Origin: Mesocentrotus franciscanus
Taxonomy: Eukaryota; Echinodermata; Echinoidea; Camarodonta; Strongylocentrotidae
DNA: 64,000 nucleotides
Assembly: GCA_037976565.1 (NCBI GenBank)
Contig: CP137668.1
Span: forward strand, 24,510,280-24,574,279
Direction: 5' to 3'
This document shows positions 47,451-58,228 of the stretch, piece by piece (position 1 is the first letter of the stretch; every line of letters starts with the position of its first letter). Position numbers and translations under genes: made by a program. The notes beneath the pieces are model-generated. The model was not told where the DNA came from and did not search any database. It was given only the letters and a program-made list of their open reading frames with translations.

Positions 47451-49711
47451 TACGGTGTAACCAATTGACAATTCATTTTCTTGTACAGTGCACCCTGTGT
47501 GACAGTACCTTAAATAAAAAAAATTTAAAAAATAAAAATTTCTTGAAGATACATGTACGTGTAAACTTCCAGGAACAATAAAGTGAAGTTGAAAGTAAAA
47601 TTTTCTCAGGTCTCTACAATGTCATTTTATTGTCGGTATGAACTGGTGGGCCTGGATATGTATTGTCGTCTACATCGACCAACTAAAACAGAAAAGATAC
47701 CGTATTTCCTATGGAACAGGAAACCACACTGTCTGAGAGTGTAAGGTGTCAGGACCACAATGAATTATTGCTCAATTAAACTAACCAGTAATCCAAACCA
47801 TTAAACAAAAACAGTATATACTTGTACTTCCAGTTTAGACCTGCGGTTTCATAGGGAAAGAATACATGTACATGTACATGTAGTTCCTTGAATTTCCTTC
47901 ATATATCATCTAAGTCAACACGCAAATTTATGGAACGCATTTAGACAGACTTTGTTTGTTGTTTCGTTTCTTTTTTAAAGAATAAATTCATTAATTATTG
48001 TTATTGTTTTTTGTTTAAAACTGTTTAAACCTTGTATCAATATGAACGATGCTATTTTAGAAAACTCACACTACAGCTATACACATGCACAGTACGATTG
48101 TAATGGAAAATTGTGATTGGTAGCTTGGTAGACCGAAAATGAAGGTGTGGTGTGCACGAAACACCTCAATGAAAAAATTACCCATATACAATTTCTTGTT
48201 TAATAATTAATACTAGTGAAAATAATTCAATGCAAATTAAAAACTATTTATATTGATAAATGTACATGTATAAATGTAGAACCCCTGTTGTAGAGTCCGT
48301 GCAATTTTTTTTTAATTTTTAATTTTCCAAACACTTTTTAAAGTATCGATGAAGGTGCTGTGTACTTGATCTAAAAAGATATGAGACATTTTACCATAAT
48401 TAAAAAAAATAATGAAGCATACCTTATGAGAAAAGAACGGTGACTGTAAATATCTTTTCCAGAGAATTGCTATCTGCTCCAGGATTCAAGAACAGTATAC
48501 AGTACATGTAAGCCTATTGTTTTTGTAATACTTCAGAGCCTTCAATACATGTGCATGTACTTCCTACCCCATTGTCTAAATGTTGTATAACATGTTGTTC
48601 AATCATGTCTTTGATTTTTGCTTTTGACTACGGTAGCTTTATTGACAAGAACTTTGTCTCCAATCAATAGAGTTTTGTAACAGATCCTCAATAAACCTTT
48701 CGTTCACCTCTCTCTCTATTTATAACCGTATCTCCTGAGGCCTATTGTAATCTTTGGGTTAATGGCCTTTTGAAATCATTAATCTTTGTCAGGGCTTTAA
48801 GCTTCCTAGTCAAAACTTGAGCTTTTAGCCTTTTCTTTGTGCCATCAATAACAAAACTACCGGTAGTTCACACTTTGACCAAGAGCCCTGTTCATATGGT
48901 GGGCACCCACTCCGAAACTGTTCTCTGTATTTATGTCTATAGCCAATGCAATTGTACATGGATATCTTTGATACCTTGGTGCCACCAAAATGTTAAAAAC
49001 TTTTTGTGGCACCGAATTAAATGATTTGCATCCTTTTTAAAGTCAATGAATTTTGTAAATAAACAATATTGCTGGCCCCATATAAAATGGTATTGTGACC
49101 ATGTTTGGTACTTTGGTTTATTGTCAAATTGTTTAGTTGAGAACGTTAACGAAAGTGGTCTCTTTTTTAATGAGATAATGAAATTGTTATTATTTTTAAG
49201 TCAATCAACAGATTTTATTACAGAGTACAGTGTAAAATCCAGGTTAATGTCACTGTTTTTTGGTTTTCTTCAAGTTCAAGACTGTCTAGTGTTCATTCTT
49301 TCACCAATCCTGAGACTAACAGACTCACAATTTTGTTCCAACTACCCCAGTGAGAGTACATAATTGCTAGAGCTGGTTTCCAGGTTTATGGCATCGTAGG
49401 CCTACAGTACATACATATACCGGTACACGGACATTAGTAGTATTTCCTACATAAGTATTTACCTACATACTGTACGTACAGTACATGTAGATAATGTAAA
49501 CTGAAAAGGCCTGCATGGTTGAGTGTATCATAAGTTTGTGCTAATGTAGATTTCACATCCTGCCCATTTCAAGCATTTATTACCGAAACCAGACCCTAAC
49601 TACATGTACACTATACAAGCCATCACTATAAATCATCAAGCCTACATGCTTGATATTGAAATAAATTTGCGATATATATTCCTAGAGCAGGAACATGTAT
49701 CGGTCACACTG
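47451..49711. other. Nothing recognisable
   Basis: AT-rich with many TACATGTA words (47866-47883 has three overlapping). Short open frames show no coding character. Confidence 0.4.
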
Positions 49712-49905
49712 TCAAGCCTTCTCCACACCGTCTCCACATGGACCGATGTTTGGCAGTTGGGGGTGATGTCTTTTCTTTGGTGTGTGGTCGGTCTGGTGCC
49801 GACTATCAAACCTTCTCCACACCCACTCCACATGGACCTAAGCCTGGCCATTGGGGGTAATGTCTTGTCTTTTGTTTGGTGTGTGGTCGGTCTGATGCTG
49901 GTCTG
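49712..49905 (+). repeat. Tandem duplication, unit about 97 bp
   Basis: caagccttctccacaccgtc ... ggtcggtctggtgccgacta is followed directly by caaaccttctccacacccac ... ggtcggtctgatgctgg with about 85% identity. Confidence 0.75.
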
Positions 49906-50429
49906 GTAGGTGTGACTGGGGTATCTAAATGTTTGACTTTTTAAGACAGAGTGCTTGAGTCAATAGACTCTCAGACAAAGACTAGAACAAGAGAACCTTC
50001 TTTAGAAAGGTGGTGTCACTGTCAAACGTTTTGTGGACAATAACAAATGGAGGATGGGGTACAGTGTACATGTACCGGTACACTCAAATCACCACAATAA
50101 ACAGCTAGATGAATAGATGATCAATCAAATTTCTCATACATGAAAGCAAAACTTGAGATATACTGTAAAACAAACATACTGATCATTCATAACTTTAGCT
50201 TGATATTTTTTTCCAACACATCATGTGTTATCTTCAAGAACTTTATAATGTCCATTTTTTAAATGAGTCTGCATTATGTAGGCTAACAATTCAACCAACT
50301 ACACATCAAACATGGACCTAGAAGATTCAGTTCAATGTACAAGGTTACATGCTGTAAAAAGAAAACAAAAAGGAAAAATACCATCTATTAAAAGATCTTA
50401 TTCATCAATAAAACATAGGCACAGTAAAT
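49906..50429. other. Nothing recognisable
   Basis: AT-rich. Confidence 0.4.
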
Positions 50430-50698
50430 AGGCTAGTTTCGTAATGTAACCAAATGTATACATATATGCTTTGTGAAGCGCCTCGATACAACTTATTTTA
50501 TCACCTATTACAAATACATGTATCTCAAAAGTCAGAGTTCAAATTGCATACATTAGTTGTTGCTAGGTGCTAGGTACATGTAGGACAAACATTATGGCTT
50601 GCCCTATTTAAAAACAACTAATATATGCAATTTGAACTCTGATTATTGAGATACGTGTATTCATATTCAGGTGACTGAAATAATTTGTAACGAGGCCC

Positions 50699-51359
50699 TT
50701 AAAGGCATCGTTTAACAATGTTAAATCTGAGATGCATGGCCCTACGTGTTATCAGTGTCTGTGATATGGTGTAATATTGAAGCCCTAAAAATTGCACTTC
50801 AAAATGATCATGAAGTGCCTCAAAATAGTAAAAATCTTTGAGTGAACGGTTTTACCATACTCATTTTCCCCGACAGACTGTAGTGTTATAAAAACCATTG
50901 GGAAAACGAAAAATGAAATTTTGATTTCCAATCATAAATATCTTGATAATCATACAGGCTTTGGCTTGTGGTTGAGTGGATACGTGGCCGGACTGTCGAT
51001 CACAAGGTCCGCGGTTCGAGTCCCGCCGCTGCACTAATGTCCTTTGGCAAGACATTGATCTACATTTGCCACACTCCACCCAGGTGAATTAAATGGGTAC
51101 CTGGTAGGAATTTATTCCTTGAAACGCAGCGCGCGTAACAGCTGCACTGCTAAAGCCAGGGTAATTATGCTGCATTTTTGTAGAGCACTTAGAGACTTCT
51201 GATAAAGTAAGTGTTAGGCGCTATGTATTAAAAAGCACTAAGTATTATTATAAAAGTCATGGGATTCCTGACTGACCTAAAGGTTTATAATTATGATTGC
51301 AGCATGAGCTAAATCCAGCTAAATTTCAGAATCTGAGGCAATGTTACGAGTCACTTTAA
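50699..51359 (+). mobile_element. TTAA element (AGGCATCG ends) inserted in the foldback
   Basis: 661 bp between duplicated TTAA. Ends AGGCATCGTTTAACAATG and, inverted, AGTGACTCGTAACATTG are imperfect. It carries a SINE at 50955-51254. The first 45 bases of the window are another partial copy. Confidence 0.65.
50955..51254 (+). mobile_element. tRNA-derived SINE
   Basis: The head contains A-box-like TGGTTGAGTGGATA and B-box GGTTCGAGTCC (RNA polymerase III promoter), followed by a tRNA-unrelated body (tttggcaagacattgatcta, gggtacctggtaggaattta). The tail is ggcgctatgtattaaaaagc then TATTATTAT. The GCGCTAT...AAAAGCAC tail resembles LINE-derived 3' ends used by SINEs. Not a functional tRNA gene. 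Confidence 0.8.
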
Positions 51360-51405
51360 CAAAGATTTATGCATTAAATTTGATTAAATTACGAAAATGG
51401 CCAAT

Positions 51406-53744
51406 TGTCATTGAAATACCTTACTGATTATCAAACTCGACCTACATCAAATACAAACTACTGAACAGTCCAATATATTTCATGTAAACAATTATTGAAC
51501 AAACAGAAATAAAATTTTCATCTATCAGTTTTATTCTGCTTGAGTAGAAAATGACAATCAATTGAATCATATTACATTATTGAGTTGAGCTCTACTCTGA
51601 ACGAGTAACCTTTTAGGCCTACAAGGAAAGACCCCAAGAATATATTGCCAATCGCTGTGATAAATACAAAGAGATTCCTGTGGTAAAGAGACTGACTTCT
51701 TAGTTAGGATCAAATCCCAGATTTCATCACAGATTTCACAAGTGCAAACAATAGCCGTTCAGTCCATAATCCCCATAAATCAGGCTAATGCATGACTGAT
51801 CTCGAAAAGCCGATCACCAAATAAAGGAGCTGAAAATCTAGGAGACTGCATATTTTTAAGGGTACCAGTGCACTTCATGCAGGTACTCCAAGTTCCATGA
51901 GTCCTATTCCACAGAATCACAGATCTTATTTGTACAATGTGCAGGTTACTTTTCAAGATTGAGGTAGATTTCTAAACCTGTGTGTAATCCATACAATGTA
52001 TGTGCAGGACTGTTCAGACTAGCAAAATTTATGGTATAGCTATACAAACACTGTGTAGCTGTAACTGTAAGATACAGGTTTTTGTAATAACTTTTTCTAG
52101 TCTGAACACCATGTAACTTGGCATAGAACAAGACGTTCTACATGAAAACAGAGGTTTGTACATGTACAGGTACATTATTTGGAATGAAAAACTCCATAAA
52201 GAATCAAGGGTCACTTCCAAGTTCTAATATTAAAGTCGTATTGTACAAACCATACAGCTCAAGCATGCACATTGCACTGATGATGTGCCAGCTGTCATCT
52301 AAGCCAACACCAAACATGTCAACTGGTCTCTTTTTTATACCATTTACATGTTTCTTCATACATTTTAGATAGCGTATTTCTGTTTTCATGTGTGTACGCC
52401 CTTTCACATATTGTAAGATTCTTTATATGTCGTTCCATTAAACTAGGTTGAGGCTAGTGTAATAGGCAGAATGTTCTTTCTTTAGATTTAGCATGTATAA
52501 AGTGGCATTTTATAGCTTGTCTAGAGGCACATCACCTCAAAATGTCATAATTGTACGATCTTGACCTTATAATCTTCACATAGATTAACTAATAAAAATA
52601 AAAAAAATTGAGGAATAGAATAAATGGAGCAAAAATGAACAGAGAATATATTTGTACACTATGTAAGCTAATACAAGGCAAGGGCAAGGGCCCCTAGTCT
52701 TATCTACAGTACATACATACAATTGTACATCAATTAAAATGAAAATATCATGCCTATAAGCCAACACTTTTTTCTGTGAAAAATGAAACTGTTTTGAAGT
52801 ACCATCATTTTATACAATAGCCTTGTTCTACATGTACAAACTAAGTGTATACATTGTATATCTTAGAAATACACAATAGACACTGTGCGTTGTGTACATG
52901 TATTTTCATGAATGCAGACTTTTCACAATGGGCAACAGTTAAATTCAGGTTGTTTTCTTTGCTTCCGACTTGTATTGTTTGTCACAAAGGTAACTGTTCA
53001 TGCAGAAAACAGTAAAATGACAATTTGATTTATATGGTGAAGTGGGCCATGTAAATGCATAAGAGTAAAAATAGGAGACCCCAAACAAAATGAAAACCAC
53101 TGGATATGAAAGTCTAAAAACGAAACATGGCATGTGTCAAATGATACATGTAGAGAAATGCATTTGTACAGCATCCAATTCTCTTGTACAACATCCAATT
53201 CTCTTAACACTTTTAAAGATCTCAAACAAAATGTTTTCTTGTTGGTTACCATTACCATTTTGGTGATTTGATTTGTCTCTGCTTTTGCTACCATATTGTG
53301 AGAAAATATGCATTTTAAATACGAAAAGGCCATTCATGTGAAATCCACTGTGAGTCTGTATGACAGTAATGGGAATGAAACCAACAATACATGTATACTC
53401 CTCCTTTAAAATCCAAACATACATTGCACGTTGTATACATCTACATGTATCTATCTTTCTCATATGGGGGTATTATTAATTTTATGCAGTGGGTTATTGT
53501 TTTGTCTGTAGAGTAGTTTCATATTTGTACTAGTAACTAGTTTCATATTTGTAAGTACAACATCAAGTGGTCCAGAATTTTTCTCTTCTTGAAGAGGGGC
53601 CGGGAAGTCTGAACCAAGTGCAGAGCTAAGTGACACTACAACCTTCCGTATTCACTTTTGAGTATGGCCTTACTCTGAACTCACCCTTTCGACAGTACAG
53701 TATGTGAAAGGGGTATACAAGTAGGATTTTAAAATGTCCTAGAC
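51406..53744. other. Nothing recognisable
   Basis: AT-rich, with frequent TACATGTA. caattctcttgtacaacatc is repeated in tandem near 53176-53205. No coding signal. Confidence 0.4.
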
Positions 53745-54140
53745 TTAAAGATAAAGTTGAGTTCTGGTCATGCGATTGCATTGTGAAAGAAGCGTTGTGG
53801 AATCGATCAGAAAAGGTTGATCATCTAGCACATGGTGTAAGTATTGGTGTGTACTGCAAGGTTCTGGAATCATCAAAATGATAAGAAATGTGGCCCAGTC
53901 TTGGTAAAGTTACAAGCACTGTACACAGAAAGATGTATACGGGACTACACGAACATGTGGCATAAAAATCAGTCCCGATATTTATGATGTTACATGCCAT
54001 ATTTAGAATATTAAGGCATTTGAAGAGCCATGCTTTTCAGGGAACATTTTTTATCTGATGTTCTTCCACACTTGCATAATACAATGATAACGCTCACAAA
54101 TTATTTTTCACCTCTTCCCAGAACTCAACCTTTTCTTTAA
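53745..54140 (+). mobile_element. TTAA MITE, type B2 copy 2
   Basis: 396 bp. Ends TTAA-AGATAAAGTTGAGTTCTGG and CCAGAACTCAACCTTTTCT-TTAA. About 93% similar to 34306-34697. Confidence 0.85.
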
Positions 54141-54229
54141 CAACGGTTACCTTTGAACATTTTTTTTCAAAGTGTACATGTTGAATGGGGTAGAGAAATG
54201 AGTATCATTTATTATTAACCGTATCAGAC

Positions 54230-54480
54230 ATCTGAGCAGGGCAATTTTTAAATTGTATTGCCCTCTAAGTTTAATTGATAAGACAACAAAACTACGGGTG
54301 ATAAAAATATTATTGACCGCTCAGCAAAGTCAATGGGATTTTGTGTGTAATTTGGCGGTCAATACTGATACACAGTAAACCAATGGACAAACTATATTGC
54401 CCGATCAGAAAAGTCAATGGCGAAATGCGTGTTAAACTAGCAGGCAATACGGTAGAGCCAACATCCGGTATTTAGTAATT
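54230..54480 (+). repeat. 5' flank of the Crypton: array of imperfect hairpins with TATTG(A/C)CC motifs
   Basis: Three short inverted repeats occur in a row. One pairs agggcaat with attgccct (54238-54264). One runs from TATTGACCGC to GCGGTCAATA (about 54312-54365). One runs from TATTGCCCG to CAGGCAATA (about 54393-54450). The second and third also align with each other directly through TCAG(c/a)AAAGTCAATGG. The same motif recurs in the hairpin downstream of the recombinase gene, which suggests these are parts of the element. Confidence 0.55.
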
Positions 54481-54654
54481 TTCTTCCAAAAAATATTTGA
54501 CACACCAAATTGCCGCGGAGCTAGCTTGCGATTGCTGCTACATTGGTTTTGTACGTAAAACTAGCAGGCGATCGCTTGCTAGCTGCGCGACGCATACGCA
54601 CACACAGCGCATTTGTCAACAAAATTTGTCAACAAGTATTTCGCAATCCCAAAG

Positions 54655-56160
54655 ATGGCTGCCCCAGCTCAACAAAACCAAAGCGTTTCGCGAGTTTCGA
54701 CGAAGAAGAATTCTCTAAAATTCTTGGAAATAAAGACGCAGACAACACTAAAGGTCAACGAAGCACGCGGTCAACATTTTGAAAGAGTATTTCTTAGAAA
54801 AAAACATTGATATTGATCTCGAGACGGTGGACAAATCTACACTCGCTGCCATCCTAAGTAAATTCTACGTTGAATTGAGGAAATCGGACGGATCGCATTA
54901 CAAAACATCATCGTTAAATGCCCTGAAAGCTGGCATAAACAGGCATCTTAAATCTGTGCGTTCAGATATAATCGACATAGCAAGGGATCGAGAATTTACC
55001 AAGGCTAACGTTGCATTCAGAGCAGCATTAGTGGAGTTGAAAAAACTTGGGAAAGGTGACACTGTGCATCATGAAGAGATAGAAAGTGAGGATATTCGAA
55101 AGCTGTACAGTTATTTCAATCAGGAGACACCTGCAGGACTTAGTGACAAGGTTTGGTTCGAGTTGAGTCTTTATTTTTGTCGTAGGGGTAGGGAGAACTT
55201 AAGAAACCTGAAAAGGATCATTTCCAAGTGAAAGTAGATGCCAGTCAACGTGAGTATGTTACTCAAAGTATTGATGAGCTAACTAAGAAAACTAGAGAGG
55301 ATAATCAAAGTTCTCGAGTGGATGGTGCGCGCATGTATGCTAGTCCTGGTGATCCACATTGTCCAGTTGCTTCGTTTAAGACATATTTGTCCAACTTAAA
55401 TGATGAATGTGACTTTCTGTTTCAAACGCCGAAGCAAACCCGTCCCGAATCGGGCCCATGGTACACGAAAACACCGATGGGGAAGAATACACTCGGTAAT
55501 ATGATGAAGAGCCTATCTCACAAGGCAAACCTGTCAAAGAAATACACCAATCATTGTATAAGAACAACGAGCATCAGGATCCTTGACAAGGAAGGCTTTA
55601 ATGATAGAGAAATTTGTCAAGTGAGCGGCCACAACAACCAGTCGAGTCTCGCAAGCTACACTGGCCGTGTGTCTACAAATCAGAAGATGAACATGTCCGA
55701 TGCATTTTCCGGCGCCATTGGAGTTGCTCACCCTGTAGTTGTACCGTCTCTGAATACATCACACACAATTCCAGGTGACAACCCTGTTATTCAGGATGCA
55801 GGTCAGCCACGCATGATCCAGCAAACAGTGAGTGAACTTCAGGACGATATTGAAGTTGTAAACTTTGATTTAGACTTTAACTTTGATGACATGCTATCAT
55901 TACCAATTGCAAGCTCGCAGCTTTCAGTATTTTCTGTTCACTCAGAGTCAGACACAGAAGTTACTGAAGAAGTAAGCGTAGTCAATGATGTTCTGCAACC
56001 ATTGGATACAAACAGAGCTTCTTCAAATACCTCTGCCGCCGAAACCATCACAAACAGGAGCAGCACTTCAACTTCAAGTTCAAGTCACAGAATGCAAGTT
56101 CAGCAAACCCCATTTATGATGAAAAATTGCAATGTGACTATCAACTACTACAATAACTAG
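54655..56160 (+). pseudogene. Crypton-type tyrosine recombinase, full length but with three one-base frame breaks
   Basis: A plus-strand gene of about 500 codons, split over three frames. It starts at an ATG in good context (caaagATGgct, 54655), shifts at the A run 54680-54682, again at 54750-54752, and a third time at 55211-55214. It then stays open to the TAG at 56158-56160. The N-terminal part (about residues 1-200) resembles the SAM-like core-binding region of Crypton and DUF3504 (QRICH1/ZMYM/KCTD1-type) proteins. The catalytic part carries FCRRGREN (first Arg), NHCIRTTS (HxxR) and SGHNNQSSLASYT (His and nucleophilic Tyr). The last 150 residues are Ser/Thr-rich and acidic, ending in a CNVTINYY motif like the C-terminus of related proteins. 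Cryptons move by tyrosine-recombinase strand exchange through a circular DNA intermediate. Each break equals one missing A, so either the copy is decaying or the assembly lost bases at homopolymers. A domesticated host gene is less likely but not excluded. Confidence 0.85.
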
Positions 56161-56528
56161 ACCAAAAAACATTGTAAATAGCATTGTTTAACTTGGATTT
56201 TTGTAAATAGTGTTCTTATTGAAACCTTTTTGAGTTGCATTTTTTTCAACATTGAAGGAACTTGAACTCCTTGACTTTTGTGATTTTGGAAATTGGATTG
56301 GATTTAATTTTCAAATTGAATTATCTTCACTTTTCAAGGCTGGAATCTCCAAAATTGGTAAGTTTTACTCTCAGTTTTCCTTTCTATCCAATTTTTTCTG
56401 TGGATACAAAAAAAAAAAAAAAAAAAAAAAAAAACACACACACACAAATTTAAAAAACACAAAAAACACAAAAAACACAAAAAGAAAAATATTTAAAGTT
56501 TCTTGTTTGCTCTAGATATCTGATGTGG
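56161..56528 (+). other. 3' untranslated stretch of the Crypton with a long A tract
   Basis: AT-rich sequence after the stop codon, containing an A run of about 27 bases (56408-56434) followed by CACACACA and AAAACAC repeats. No coding signal. Confidence 0.4.
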
Positions 56529-56655
56529 TTAATAATAGTAATATTGACTGCCTAATTCAGGGCAATACGACTTGTCATATATCGCCCTCACTCACCTTCG
56601 GTTCGGGCGATATATGTCGTATTGCCCTGAAGGCAGTCAATATTACTTAATTATT
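56529..56655 (+). repeat. 3' flank of the Crypton: long near-perfect hairpin
   Basis: Arms of about 57 bp (left 56529-56586, right 56601-56655) pair through TATTGACTGCCT, CAGGGCAATACGAC and ATATCGCCC, with a loop of about 15 bp (tcactcaccttcggt). It shares GGGCAATA and TATTGAC words with the array 5' of the gene. It probably marks the 3' end of the element or a recombinase or transcription-termination structure. Confidence 0.6.
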
Positions 56656-57745
56656 GTCATCAGGCTTATTTTCTAATTGTCACCTGTGTGACCCAGGGAC
56701 CTCCCACGAGACTGGGTTTCAGCTCTGATTCATTTGATTGTCCGTGTTAAGAAACCTGATTATTAACTTTACCAAACAGTTTGACGTGACACTATACGTT
56801 TCTTGCCTGGCTGCATTGCTAAGGTTAAGATCAAGGCCTGTTGAATTATCCCACTTTCAGACTACCAGACTTCATCGTATAGCTATATGATAATTATTTT
56901 CTTTTCTAGTTTGAACACATGTTAGAGTAATGTTTTGAATGGAAACGTGATACGGTAAAGCATCTGGGCCCCGCTGTGGCCTGAACATCATATTGTAAGA
57001 AGAAAAAAAATCAAAGAGTTTTGTATAAATTTCCTACAGTCTGAAAAGGCCAACATGAAACTAAACAGGGGAAAAAATACTCGAGGGCTCGGGGCGAATT
57101 TGCCCCCGAAATGCCAAAAAGAGCCCCGAAAGTCTAGAGCCCCAAAAAATTTGCATAGAGTTCAATGCAAAACAAATTAAAGAGTTTTATTTTTCATGCA
57201 AGCAAGATTGAAAAGTAGCCCCCGAAATTAAAAAAAAAAAAATTTCCCTGAAACTACATTGAAGCTAGAAACATGTCTCCATTCAGAACAGAATACAGAA
57301 TACACTCATGCATATATATATGATCAATTTAACAGGAATCTATCAAATCTTAAGACAACATTGAAGAGCAACATAAATAAATAAATAGCATGCATTTTAC
57401 GACAAACAACTTAAACAGTACTAGACTAATCAGAATATTCAAAGAATACTGTCTATTTATTGGGGAACAATTTGAGTACCGGTATTCAACTTTCATCTTT
57501 AGAACAATGCAGCATCAGCAACAGCATTATAGTACAAAGAGAAGGTACTCCTGAGTCCTGGAAATCTTCTGGTCTTTTCTCCTAACTTACTAAGGGATGA
57601 TAGAGTAATCTAGTAATCTACACAAGAGAGTGTCGGATCATGTGTTAAATACCAGACTAATACTAGTGATTATCTAGTAATTCCTTAAATATGTTCAAAC
57701 TCGGTACAGTGAGTGACCACAGACTGAGGGCTAAAGAAGGAATTC
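56656..57745. other. Nothing recognisable
   Basis: Plain sequence. A patch near 57085-57235 repeats gagccccgaaa / gcccccgaaat words and may be an old repeat. Confidence 0.35.
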
Positions 57746-57894
57746 GGGCTACTTCGGGCGAACTCGGCCTCGCTGTAAAAACGGTCATTTTGGGGTCATT
57801 TTACCCTAGCCCTAGCCCTAAACCTAACCCTAAACCTGCAAAAACTGACCGTTTTTACAGCAAGGCCGAGTTCGCCCGAAGTTCGAGTTAGCCC
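57746..57894. mobile_element. Hairpin MITE with telomere-like loop
   Basis: Arms GGGCTACTTCGGGCGAACTC ... TGTAAAAACGGTCA and inverse. The loop (57803-57837) consists of CCCTAG/CCCTAAA/CCTAACC units resembling degenerate TTAGGG telomere repeats. Confidence 0.7.
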
Positions 57895-58123
57895 AACTCC
57901 TAAAGAAGTACCCTCTGATATTGAGTCTGTACCATTACATTGCTTAAAAATTCTCAACAAGTGACCTCTGGTTTCATGGGCTGAACATAGCGGTCTTGAG
58001 TCAAATACATATACCACATAATTTATTTGGTATCTTACAAGCTATTATAGTTTGACCTTCACTGTATTAAACTTGTTACATGTTGTATGTTAGAAATTCA
58101 ATTACACAAATTGCACAAAACAA

Positions 58124-58228
58124 TTTAGACCGAAAATTCTGTCTCTTTTGGGTAGGGTCTGCTCCTCCGACCCTACCCAAATCAGAGGCTAACGAATGGA
58201 AGAGACAGAATTTTCGGTCTGAAAACAA
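58124..58228. repeat. Hairpin element (TTTAGACCGAAAATTCTGTC)
   Basis: Arms TTTAGACCGAAAATTCTGTC and inverse, with a second inner stem GGGTAGGGTC / GACCCTACCC. About 105 bp. Confidence 0.7.

Larger units (their letters stand above)
50430..51405. mobile_element. Foldback element copy 2, interrupted by a TTAA element
   Basis: 50430-50702 and 51360-51405 together correspond to the foldback at 7927-8236: ttcgtaatgtaaccaaatgt, tgcatacattagttgttgct, ttgtaacgaggccc, then caaagatttatgcattaaat and attacgaaaatggcc. The break coincides exactly with the TTAA present in copy 1 (at about 8189). Confidence 0.75.

Noticed and set aside
49046..49363. 105-codon plus-strand frame
   Set aside because: No motif, AT-rich, no supporting context.
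50961..51035. Functional tRNA gene
   Set aside because: A and B boxes are present, but a SINE body and tail follow directly, and acceptor-stem pairing was not evident.
52998..53463. Two overlapping minus-strand frames of over 100 codons
   Set aside because: Cys/His-rich by chance from TACATGTA-rich sequence. No domain pattern and no splice support.
54750..55214. Programmed ribosomal frameshifting in the Crypton
   Set aside because: The sites do not fit an X XXY YYZ slippery heptamer, and three successive shifts in one ORF would be unprecedented. Single-base loss at A runs is simpler.
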